Part shown: positions 53,617 to 61,014 of the stretch, one piece after another | How the letters are laid out: every line of letters begins with the position of its first letter | Numbering within the stretch: the first letter of the stretch is position 1 | Source: Pontibacter akesuensis | GTDB taxonomy: Bacteria; Bacteroidota; Bacteroidia; Cytophagales; Hymenobacteraceae | Direction: 5' to 3' | Assembly (NCBI RefSeq): GCF_001611675.1 | Contig: NZ_CP014766.1 | Span: forward strand, 1,798,001 to 1,862,000 | DNA: 64,000 bases | Notes under the pieces: model-generated | The model's database searches: none | What the model saw: the letters and a program-made list of their open reading frames with translations, nothing else | What the model was told of the DNA's origin: nothing | Translations under genes and position numbers: made by a program

Positions 53617-54585
53617 CTATAGGTTGCGGGGCGTCAGGATGCGGCCATACTTCTTTTTAAGGAAAGTATAGCCCAACGACACCTCGTGGCTTGAGTAACT
53701 TTTAAGTTCGGAGAGGCTAATATCGTACGAATACCCTATCCTAAACTTAGGTGTGGCATAAATTTGTGTGATCAGCGCCAGGGCATTGCGCTTCTCCAGC
53801 TGCTTCATCTGCTGGTTGGTGAAGAACGGCACGGCCGACCGGTAGGAAGCACCGAACCACACCCGGTTGTACAGCAGCACGAAGCCGTTCACATCGATGC
53901 TGGTCGGGCTGCGGAAATCCTCTTTCAGCAGGATGCTTGGCTTCAGGCGCACGTTGCGGTTCAGGTCAAACACGTAGCCGGACGACAGAAAGAAGTGCGT
54001 CCGTGGCGTGGCGATCTCGGTTTTCTCCTCCTTAAATGGAATGATGCTGGCTGCGGAAAGCCCGGCGTAAAACCGTTCGGTATTGAAAAAGGCGCCCAGT
54101 TTCAGGTCTGGCAGTATCTGCGACACGCGTCCTTGCGGAATGGCGGCATCCGGCATCTCATTGCCCGGGTCCAGTATGGTGCCATCGAGTGTGTACTGCG
54201 AGGCTCCCACCGCCACTCCAAACGCAATGGTGGAGAAGCGATCCAGGTTAATGCGTGTGGAGACGTTGGCATAAGCCGCCGTCTGAGACTGCGCTCCCAG
54301 TTCATCATTCACGAAATGGACACCCCAGCCCAAACGTTTGTTGGTTGTAGGGCCATCAATGCTCAAGGTCTGGGTAACAGGGGCACCCTCCAAACCCGTC
54401 CATTGGGTGCGGTAGGTGGAGTTGATGTGCAGAATCTCCTTACTGCCGGCGTAGGCAGGGTTGATCACCAGCTCGTTGAAAATGTACTGGCTGTACTGCG
54501 GCGCCTGCTGTCCGTAAGCGGCCGGGGCCAGTGCTATGCCCAGCAGTACTACCAGTGTCCGTATTGTTTTAAAGCTGTTCCACAT
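53617..54585 (-). CDS. PorP/SprF-family type IX secretion membrane protein
   Basis: 322 residues. Signal peptide ending AAYGQQ, then the family's opening PQYSQYIFNELVINPAYAGS, followed by TQWTGLEGAPVTQTLSIDGP and amphipathic strands of a 14-stranded outer-membrane barrel; ends LGYTFLKKKYGRILTPRNL. In Flavobacterium, SprF-type proteins are needed for secretion or surface attachment of the adjacent type B cargo. Its ATG overlaps the TAA of the upstream 1,649-residue cargo gene by one base (TAATG), so the two are coupled. Confidence 0.94.
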   Translation of the reverse strand: MWNSFKTIRTLVVLLGIALAPAAYGQQAPQYSQYIFNELVINPAYAGSKEILHINSTYRTQWTGLEGAPVTQTLSIDGPTTNKRLGWGVHFVNDELGAQSQTAAYANVSTRINLDRFSTIAFGVAVGASQYTLDGTILDPGNEMPDAAIPQGRVSQILPDLKLGAFFNTERFYAGLSAASIIPFKEEKTEIATPRTHFFLSSGYVFDLNRNVRLKPSILLKEDFRSPTSIDVNGFVLLYNRVWFGASYRSAVPFFTNQQMKQLEKRNALALITQIYATPKFRIGYSYDISLSELKSYSSHEVSLGYTFLKKKYGRILTPRNL

Positions 54586-57500
54586 TACCGTACGATCATC
54601 ACAAAGCCCTTAAACACTTTCTCTTCTCCACCGCAAACTTTCACCCGCATCACATAGTAGTAAGTGCCTTCACTTAGCTTGTCTCCGGTCCAGTTTTGCT
54701 TGTATGATTTGCTCCTGTATACTTCGCTGCCCCACCTGTTCAGGATGGTCAGTTCGTTCTCAGGGTAGTTCTCGATGTTTCGGATCAGCCATTTGTCGTT
54801 GTCACCATCGCCGTTCGGCGAAAACACGTTCGGGAAGTGCAGCTCGTTTTGCGCCAGCTTCTCGTTTGGCATCAGGTTGGAAGACGGTGTGGTACAAGCA
54901 CCGTTGCTAGCGGTAACAGACACGTTGCCTACGCCATTTCCTGCTCTCGCCGTAATGCGCGGGGTACCCTGCCCTGTCAGGATGGACCAGCCAGCCGGCA
55001 CTGTCCAGGTATAGGTGGTAGCTCCTGCCAGTGGTGCCACTTCATACACCAGGCCAAGGCAAGGAGAGCTCAGCTCCACTATCTGCTGCAGGCCCTGCGC
55101 ATCCATGGTGCTTACCTCCAGTGAAACCGGATCAGCCGCACCGCAACCTGTACTGGCCACTACCGTCACTTTTCCCGCCTCGCGGCCAGCTACCACTGTG
55201 ATGGCGCCTGTACCCTGACCGGAAATGATTTGCCAGCCTTGCGGCACCTCCCAGGTATAGGCGGTGAAGCTGCTGGCATTTGGCACGGTGTATACTTCTG
55301 TTGCCCCGATACACACGCCTGCGTTGCCCTGTACGGCCGTTGGCATGTCGGGCTTCTCCTGCACCGGGCTCACTCTTACTTCAGCAATGCCCGCCTCACC
55401 GCAGCTGTTCTTTGCCTTTACCTTTACTGTACCACCCGCCATGAAAGTTTTCACGGTGATGGTGCCGGTACCTTGTCCGCTCAGGATCGTCCAGCCCTGA
55501 GGCACTTCCCATAGATAGGAGTCGATGTTGGTATTTGCTTTTACGGTGTAGGTGGTGCTGGCACCGGCGCAGGGGCTTCCGGAACCAACCTCAATCTGCG
55601 CTACCAACGGCGTGCTTTGCGGAGCAACAGCCAGTGTCTGGCTCCCGCCTTCACCGCAAGGGTTCACAGCGGTTACCTTCATGGTGCCTGTGGTTGCCCC
55701 GGCTGTCACATTTATACTTGTTGTTCCCTGACCAGATTTGATTGTCCAGCCCTGTGGCGCCTCCCACTTATAACTGGTGGCACCCGCTACCGCTGCAATG
55801 CTGTAGGTAAGGTTGGTGGCACCCTGGCAGAAGCTATAAGCCGGTGCCGTGATAGGCCCCGGGGCGATGGCTGTACCAGAGGCAGGTGTTACTGCCAATG
55901 TCGCATTGCCGTTGTTGCCGCAGCCGTTCTTCGCTACTACCGTAATAGTGCCAGCCGTGCTGCCAGCTGTTACGCTTATACTTGCAGTGCCTTGCCCGGA
56001 GAGGATAACCCACTCCTGCGGCACCTGCCATACATATTCAGTTGCGCCAGCCACCAGTGCGATGCTGTAAGTCAGTTTGCTGCTCGCGCATACGGCCTTG
56101 TCGCCAGTGATAGCGCCGGGTTTGGCGGGAGGCGTAGTTGAAATGGTGATTGTTTTAGTGCTTGCCGTTCCTTCGCCGCAGTCGTTTTTGGCAGCCACAC
56201 TGATGTTTCCTGCGCTTTGCCCCACTTTTACCCTAATGCTGGTAGTGTTCTGGCCGGAAAGGATGGACCAGCCTGTGCCGGTTGGCACTTTCCACACATA
56301 GCCAGAAGCACCTGTCACGGCAGCAATGCTGAAGGTGGCCTCGCCACTGACGCACAGGTCGGTGCTGCCGCTTATGGCGCCAGGAGTTATTGGTGCGTTG
56401 TTAGTCGGGGTAACGGCAAGGCTTTCCTCAGGTCCGCGTCCGCAGCTGTTCAGGGCCGATACCCGCACTGTTCCGCCTGTGGCGGTAGTGATTACTTTTA
56501 TAGTTGTTCCCGTTGTGCTTCCTACTGGCTCCCAGCCCGCCGGCAGCTCCCACTTATAGGAAAGCGCGTCTTTTACAGGCTGGATGCTGAAGGTGTATTC
56601 TTTGCCGATGCACAGCACGGTAGATCCCGTTATCGGACCTGGCTTAACTGGCACGCCGTCTGTTACCACAGTTGTCAGTTGTGTTTCGCTGGTCACGCCG
56701 CAGGCATTGATGGCCTGCACCGCGATAGTGGTTGCCACGGCTCCTGCGTTCACCGTAATGCTGGTGGTGCCGTTGCCGGATACAATGCTCCATCCGTTGT
56801 TCACACCCACAGACCAGCGGTACGAGGTAGCACCGTTTACAGGCTGAATGGTATAGACAATGTTCTTCTGACTGGCACACACCGAGGCAAGGCCCGTAAT
56901 GGCACCCGGTTTGTCCGGAGGCGAAGGCACCACCGATACCGCCAGCACTGCCGCTGTTCCCGCACCGCAATCATTCACCGCGGCCACGGTAATATTCCCG
57001 CCTTCGGGCCCGGCCTTCACTTTTATACTTGTGGTCCCATTTCCGGAGGTAATCACCCATCCTTCCGGCGCACTCCAGGTGTAGCTTTTCACGCCGGCAA
57101 TTGGGCTGATGGAATAAGTATAGCCGGCTTCACCCTGGCATACTTCCAACGGCCCTGTAATAGCTACCGGAGGAGCAGGCACCGCAGCAGTCGGTGTTAC
57201 GCTGATTTCGCTAAAGCTGCTTTCGCCGCAGGAGTTCAAGGCTTTTACCCTGATGTTTCCGGAGGCACTGCCAACGGTTACATTTATACTTGTGGTGCCG
57301 TTGCCGGAGGTGATGGCCCATCCGACAGGCACCTCCCACACATAAGACGTAGCGCCTGTTACGGCAGAGATGCTATAGGTGCCGGTGCCTTTTACGCAGC
57401 CAAATGAGGAGCCCGCAATTGCTCCTGGCACAGCCGGCTTTGCTGTTGCCGGTACAATAGCAATGGCGCTTTTCCCGCTGACACCGCAATCGTTGATGGC

Positions 57501-59534
57501 TGTAACCGAGAGTTCGCCGCCATTGCTGCTTGCGTTCACGGTGATGCTGTTGGTTCCTTCGCCCGCAGTGATCACCCAGCCCGCAGGCACTTGCCACACA
57601 TAGCCGATTGCCTGTGCCACCGGCTGCACCGAATACACAAGGCCCATCGCGTTCACGCAGGAGTTTAAGTCACCCGTGATAGGCCCTGGGGTTAGAGTAA
57701 CAGTTGTCACTGGTTTAACGGGCAGCGAGGCCAGCGGCCCTTTGCCACAGGAGTTCTCGGCCAGTACCGTCACATTGCCTTCACTTGTACCTACTTTAAC
57801 CACTATTTTGTTCGTGCCCTCTCCCGACGTGATTACCCAGTCTGCCGGAACACCCCAGTAGTATTTCGTTATACCAGGAATAGGCGTCACCTCGTAGGTG
57901 GTGGTTTTGCCCGCACAGCCTTGCCCGGTTCCTCTGATCGCAGCCGGCACTCCCGGCGGAGCATTGTTGATAATTACCTGCAGTTCCTGCTCTTCACCGT
58001 CGCCGCAGGCATTGGAAGGAATAACGGATACTTTGCCTCCTTGCGCGCTGGCGTTTACCACAATTTCGTTGGTTCCCTGCCCTGAAACAAATGACCAGCC
58101 GTTGGGTAGTTGCCAGGTATACTTGTCAGTGTTCGGTTGGGGCGCAACACGGTAAGTTAAGCCCTGTGCGCTCACACAAAAAGACACCGGTCCCTCAATG
58201 GCCGATGGCTTGGCGGGCACGCCCAGCACCGGGGTTACCTCCAGAGAGCGCGCGGGGCCCTCACCGCACACGTTACTTACTTTCAGCGATACGAATCCCG
58301 CTTCGTCCGTTTGGCCCACCGTTACCTGAATGGTTGTCGGGTCGTTGGCATCCACCAACCTGTAAGTCCAGCCACGGGGAACGTTCCATGTGTAGCGCGA
58401 GGCGCCACTAACGGGTTCTGCCTTGTAGATGTAAGTGCCGTTGGCGCATACTTCGGTGGGGCCCTGAATGGGAGTAGGCTCCGACAGCAGCACACAAAAG
58501 CTCTGCACCACGCTGTTGTTCTGGATTGTTTCGTCTACCCCCGCTCCTTCTACCACGGCGCTTACCGTGTTGATGCCCGCCTTGTTGATTACGGACGTGA
58601 TTGTCAGTTCAGCCGATTCGCCGTACGCCAAAGCGCCAACTGTCCAAACGCCTGTCTGAGGGTCGTAGAGGGTAGTGGGCAAGGTAGAACTGAACCCCTG
58701 CTGCACGCCGAGCACGTTAATGTCCCGTACCTTGATGCCTTCCTCGTTCACCGGCCCGTTGTTCTGAACCCGGATATAGTAAGTGATGCTTTCCCCGAAC
58801 CCGTACGTGTCCGGGCCATAGGTGCCACCGCTGCGCCTGATCGAGATCGCCAGGTCTACCGGCAGGCTTAGGGTACTGTTCTTTAGGTTTACCTCCCCCT
58901 TCAAGGAGATCAGGCGGCCCAAAAGCCGCGAATTCTCCATCATCACATTGTCTTCGGCCAGGAAGTTACCCACCAGGTCGGAGTTGGAGCTGATGTTCAC
59001 CTCGTTATCCACCACAAAGAAAACGTTCTTGCTGGTGGCTCCGCTCTTCAGGCGGATAATGGCGTTGCTGGTAGCTGCGAAGTTGCCGGTAACCCGGATG
59101 ATAAAAGTAGCATTGGGCTGGAACTGTCCGTCGATGGTCAGCACACCCCCAAGCGCTGCATCACCGATAATGGAATACACGCCGGGCGTCAGGGTTTTCC
59201 CGGTTAAGTTGCCCGGGTAAAGCGGGTGTGTTGGCAATTGGAGAGAGGCATTCAGAAAAGCGGCCACGGCATCTTCGTGGGCTGCTATGGCCACCGCGTC
59301 TTTTGAGTGGCGCCCGCGTTTCACGGAACCGGGCGGGAAGCCGGCAATCGGGCCGTTGGCCACCCCCACGCTGGCGTTCACTACAGATCCGCCTGCATCC
59401 GATACTTTGCTCCACGCCAGCACGTTGAAATCGTGGGCCGCACCAAGAGATGGAGCTTGCTGAGCAAGAACCGCAGCAGACGTAATGCAAAAGCATACTA
59501 TTAAAAGTATAACTTTTTGAAACCAGCTTCTCAT
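54585..59534 (-). CDS. Giant T9SS type B cargo: DUF3494 domain, 14 Ig/PKD-like repeats
   Basis: 1,649 residues from the ATG at 59534 (a TTG precedes it by one codon). Signal peptide ending AAVLAQQ; a DUF3494 ice-binding-like domain (about 30-235: LGAAHDFNVLAWSKVSDAGG, GVYSIIGDAALGGVLTIDGQ, NVFFVVDNEVNISSNSDLVG); a DUF11-like domain (about 240-350); then 14 repeats of about 85 residues with a first Cys, a Y.W.VP.GW.I.SG.GT core and a final N.CG, so each repeat could form one disulfide; and a type B sorting domain (FPNVFSPNGDGDNDKWLIRN, LTILNRWGSEVYRSKSYKQN). Probably a surface adhesin. First gene of an operon with PorP/SprF and PorE-like genes. Confidence 0.92.
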   Translation of the reverse strand: MRSWFQKVILLIVCFCITSAAVLAQQAPSLGAAHDFNVLAWSKVSDAGGSVVNASVGVANGPIAGFPPGSVKRGRHSKDAVAIAAHEDAVAAFLNASLQLPTHPLYPGNLTGKTLTPGVYSIIGDAALGGVLTIDGQFQPNATFIIRVTGNFAATSNAIIRLKSGATSKNVFFVVDNEVNISSNSDLVGNFLAEDNVMMENSRLLGRLISLKGEVNLKNSTLSLPVDLAISIRRSGGTYGPDTYGFGESITYYIRVQNNGPVNEEGIKVRDINVLGVQQGFSSTLPTTLYDPQTGVWTVGALAYGESAELTITSVINKAGINTVSAVVEGAGVDETIQNNSVVQSFCVLLSEPTPIQGPTEVCANGTYIYKAEPVSGASRYTWNVPRGWTYRLVDANDPTTIQVTVGQTDEAGFVSLKVSNVCGEGPARSLEVTPVLGVPAKPSAIEGPVSFCVSAQGLTYRVAPQPNTDKYTWQLPNGWSFVSGQGTNEIVVNASAQGGKVSVIPSNACGDGEEQELQVIINNAPPGVPAAIRGTGQGCAGKTTTYEVTPIPGITKYYWGVPADWVITSGEGTNKIVVKVGTSEGNVTVLAENSCGKGPLASLPVKPVTTVTLTPGPITGDLNSCVNAMGLVYSVQPVAQAIGYVWQVPAGWVITAGEGTNSITVNASSNGGELSVTAINDCGVSGKSAIAIVPATAKPAVPGAIAGSSFGCVKGTGTYSISAVTGATSYVWEVPVGWAITSGNGTTSINVTVGSASGNIRVKALNSCGESSFSEISVTPTAAVPAPPVAITGPLEVCQGEAGYTYSISPIAGVKSYTWSAPEGWVITSGNGTTSIKVKAGPEGGNITVAAVNDCGAGTAAVLAVSVVPSPPDKPGAITGLASVCASQKNIVYTIQPVNGATSYRWSVGVNNGWSIVSGNGTTSITVNAGAVATTIAVQAINACGVTSETQLTTVVTDGVPVKPGPITGSTVLCIGKEYTFSIQPVKDALSYKWELPAGWEPVGSTTGTTIKVITTATGGTVRVSALNSCGRGPEESLAVTPTNNAPITPGAISGSTDLCVSGEATFSIAAVTGASGYVWKVPTGTGWSILSGQNTTSIRVKVGQSAGNISVAAKNDCGEGTASTKTITISTTPPAKPGAITGDKAVCASSKLTYSIALVAGATEYVWQVPQEWVILSGQGTASISVTAGSTAGTITVVAKNGCGNNGNATLAVTPASGTAIAPGPITAPAYSFCQGATNLTYSIAAVAGATSYKWEAPQGWTIKSGQGTTSINVTAGATTGTMKVTAVNPCGEGGSQTLAVAPQSTPLVAQIEVGSGSPCAGASTTYTVKANTNIDSYLWEVPQGWTILSGQGTGTITVKTFMAGGTVKVKAKNSCGEAGIAEVRVSPVQEKPDMPTAVQGNAGVCIGATEVYTVPNASSFTAYTWEVPQGWQIISGQGTGAITVVAGREAGKVTVVASTGCGAADPVSLEVSTMDAQGLQQIVELSSPCLGLVYEVAPLAGATTYTWTVPAGWSILTGQGTPRITARAGNGVGNVSVTASNGACTTPSSNLMPNEKLAQNELHFPNVFSPNGDGDNDKWLIRNIENYPENELTILNRWGSEVYRSKSYKQNWTGDKLSEGTYYYVMRVKVCGGEEKVFKGFVMIVR

Positions 59535-59537
59535 CAA

Positions 59538-59880
59538 TCGTGCTTGTAAAGTTTTTCTATATTATTTTCTTTAAAGTTGAAAAACCAGATTTCATCAAGG
59601 GTGATATTTTGTACTTAATCAACCACTTATGCTCGGGCCACAGCTTAAGTCTTTATTTTCTGATGCAATATTAGACTATAATCATTACATAGAAAAATTA
59701 TCTAAATTCTTTGGAGGTAATATTTCTGTTCGCTCATCTAAATTTTGACATTTTTAGGTACAATGCAAGTTTTACCTGAAAATTTAAATTTTTTCATATC
59801 CTAACAACATCCCAATATATAGCTAACGCCTTATATATGCTTGATATTGTCTTACATTTGCTCCATTTCGTGTACACCTA
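59538..59880. other. A+T-rich upstream region of the giant cargo operon
   Basis: About 340 bp clearly richer in A+T than anything else in the window, with many TTT, AAA and TATA tracts and no convincing gene. Presumably the promoter and regulatory region of the minus-strand operon. I found no exact TAnnTTTG on that strand. Its composition suggests a target for nucleoid proteins or curved DNA. Confidence 0.5.
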
Positions 59881-59978
59881 CTTTAGGCAAAGCGGGTTAT
59901 GGCAACAGGGGAGAGTGTGCGCGAGGAGGCGGGAGGAAGTTGATGATTCGGCACAAAAACAGAATCACATAGAAAGGA

Positions 59979-60011
59979 GAAGCCCGGGCTACTGCTAACA
60001 GCCCGGGCTTC
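59979..60011. terminator. Terminator after second PorP/SprF gene
   Basis: Perfect 12-bp arms GAAGCCCGGGCT (59979-59990) and its complement (60000-60011) with a 9-nt loop. The T-run is weak on either side. Confidence 0.75.
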
Positions 60012-60051
60012 GTTTGGCACCTGACGCGGCACCTGGTTTATACTTGTGTGC

Positions 60052-61011
60052 TTACCACACCCACTGGGGGCAGATAATGCGCCTGTCGTTCAACAGCTTA
60101 AAGCCCACCACAATCTCGTGGGTGCCAGCGCTCACCTGGTTCAGTTCAGAGGTGGTAAAGTCGTAGGAGTAGGAAATGTCGAGCAGCGGACTTACATACA
60201 CGCCCACCATGGCCACCAGGGCATCGTTGTGGCGGTAAGCACCGCCCACCCAGAAGCGTTCGTCATACATCACCCGCAAACTGGCGTCAACTGCGGCAGG
60301 ACTTGGGCTGGCCAGCTTCACCATCACCGACGGAATCACATCCAGGCTTGGGGTTGGCTCGAGGCGGTAACTACCCGTGATGAAGTAATGCCGCTGCAAG
60401 CCCAGTGTGGCTTCCTCGTAGGTGTTGGCGCCAAAGCTTCCCGCGTCTTCCAGCAGCTGCGCTCCGGCAACCCCTACCGAGAAATTACGCGAATACACCC
60501 ACAGGCCCAGGTTCAGGTCCAGCACTGTGTTGTTGATGTTGCCGCCGCCTGCCAGTGGGTCGCTTTCGTTGGCCAGATCCAGCTCGCTGGAGTTAACAGA
60601 ACTCCTGATCACACCGGCAGCCGCACCAGCCGACACATTTATACTGTTGGTGATGGGCAGATGGTAGGCGTAGGACAGGCTGACGCCCGACCGGCGCAAA
60701 GGACCTGTTTCGTCGGTATGGAAGCTGGCTCCCAGGCCGTGGTGCGCCAATGCCCGGTGATAGCGGGTACTGGAGGCTCCTTTGTTCAATGGTGTATGCG
60801 CCGAGACATAATAGGTGGTGGGAGCGCCATCCAGCCCCACCCATTGCCGCCGGTGACTTACCCGGATATCGGCATAATCCTCGATTCCTGCAATGGCCGG
60901 GTTCAGCAGGAAATTGTTTAGCATGTATTGGCTGTACTGCGGGCGCTGCTGCGCCATCGCCTGCACGGCCAGTACAAAGAAGGCAAGTATAAGTATAAGC
61001 GGCTTGTTCAT
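60052..61011 (-). CDS. PorP/SprF-family type IX secretion membrane protein, second copy
   Basis: 319 residues. Signal peptide ending VQAMAQQ, then RPQYSQYMLNNFLLNPAIAG, HRRQWVGLDGAPTTYYVSAH and GLGASFHTDETGPLRRSGVS, all typical of PorP/SprF. It is distinct in sequence from the 53617-54585 product but shares the QYSQY..N...NPA.AG opening and WVGLDGAP block. Begins 3 bp after the stop of the upstream type B cargo gene, the usual cargo-partner arrangement. No OmpA/PorE-like gene follows here; transcription seems to end at 59979-60011. Confidence 0.94.
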   Translation of the reverse strand: MNKPLILILAFFVLAVQAMAQQRPQYSQYMLNNFLLNPAIAGIEDYADIRVSHRRQWVGLDGAPTTYYVSAHTPLNKGASSTRYHRALAHHGLGASFHTDETGPLRRSGVSLSYAYHLPITNSINVSAGAAAGVIRSSVNSSELDLANESDPLAGGGNINNTVLDLNLGLWVYSRNFSVGVAGAQLLEDAGSFGANTYEEATLGLQRHYFITGSYRLEPTPSLDVIPSVMVKLASPSPAAVDASLRVMYDERFWVGGAYRHNDALVAMVGVYVSPLLDISYSYDFTTSELNQVSAGTHEIVVGFKLLNDRRIICPQWVW

Positions 61012-61014
61012 GTC

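Noticed and set aside
56217..57407. 396-codon open frame on the plus strand opposite the giant cargo gene, with other long opposite-strand frames at 9449-10225, 24585-25391 and 51876-52655
   Set aside because: Each lies antisense to a gene with clear domains; the translations are rich in Arg, Cys, His and Gly without motifs, as expected from the complement of GC-rich codons.
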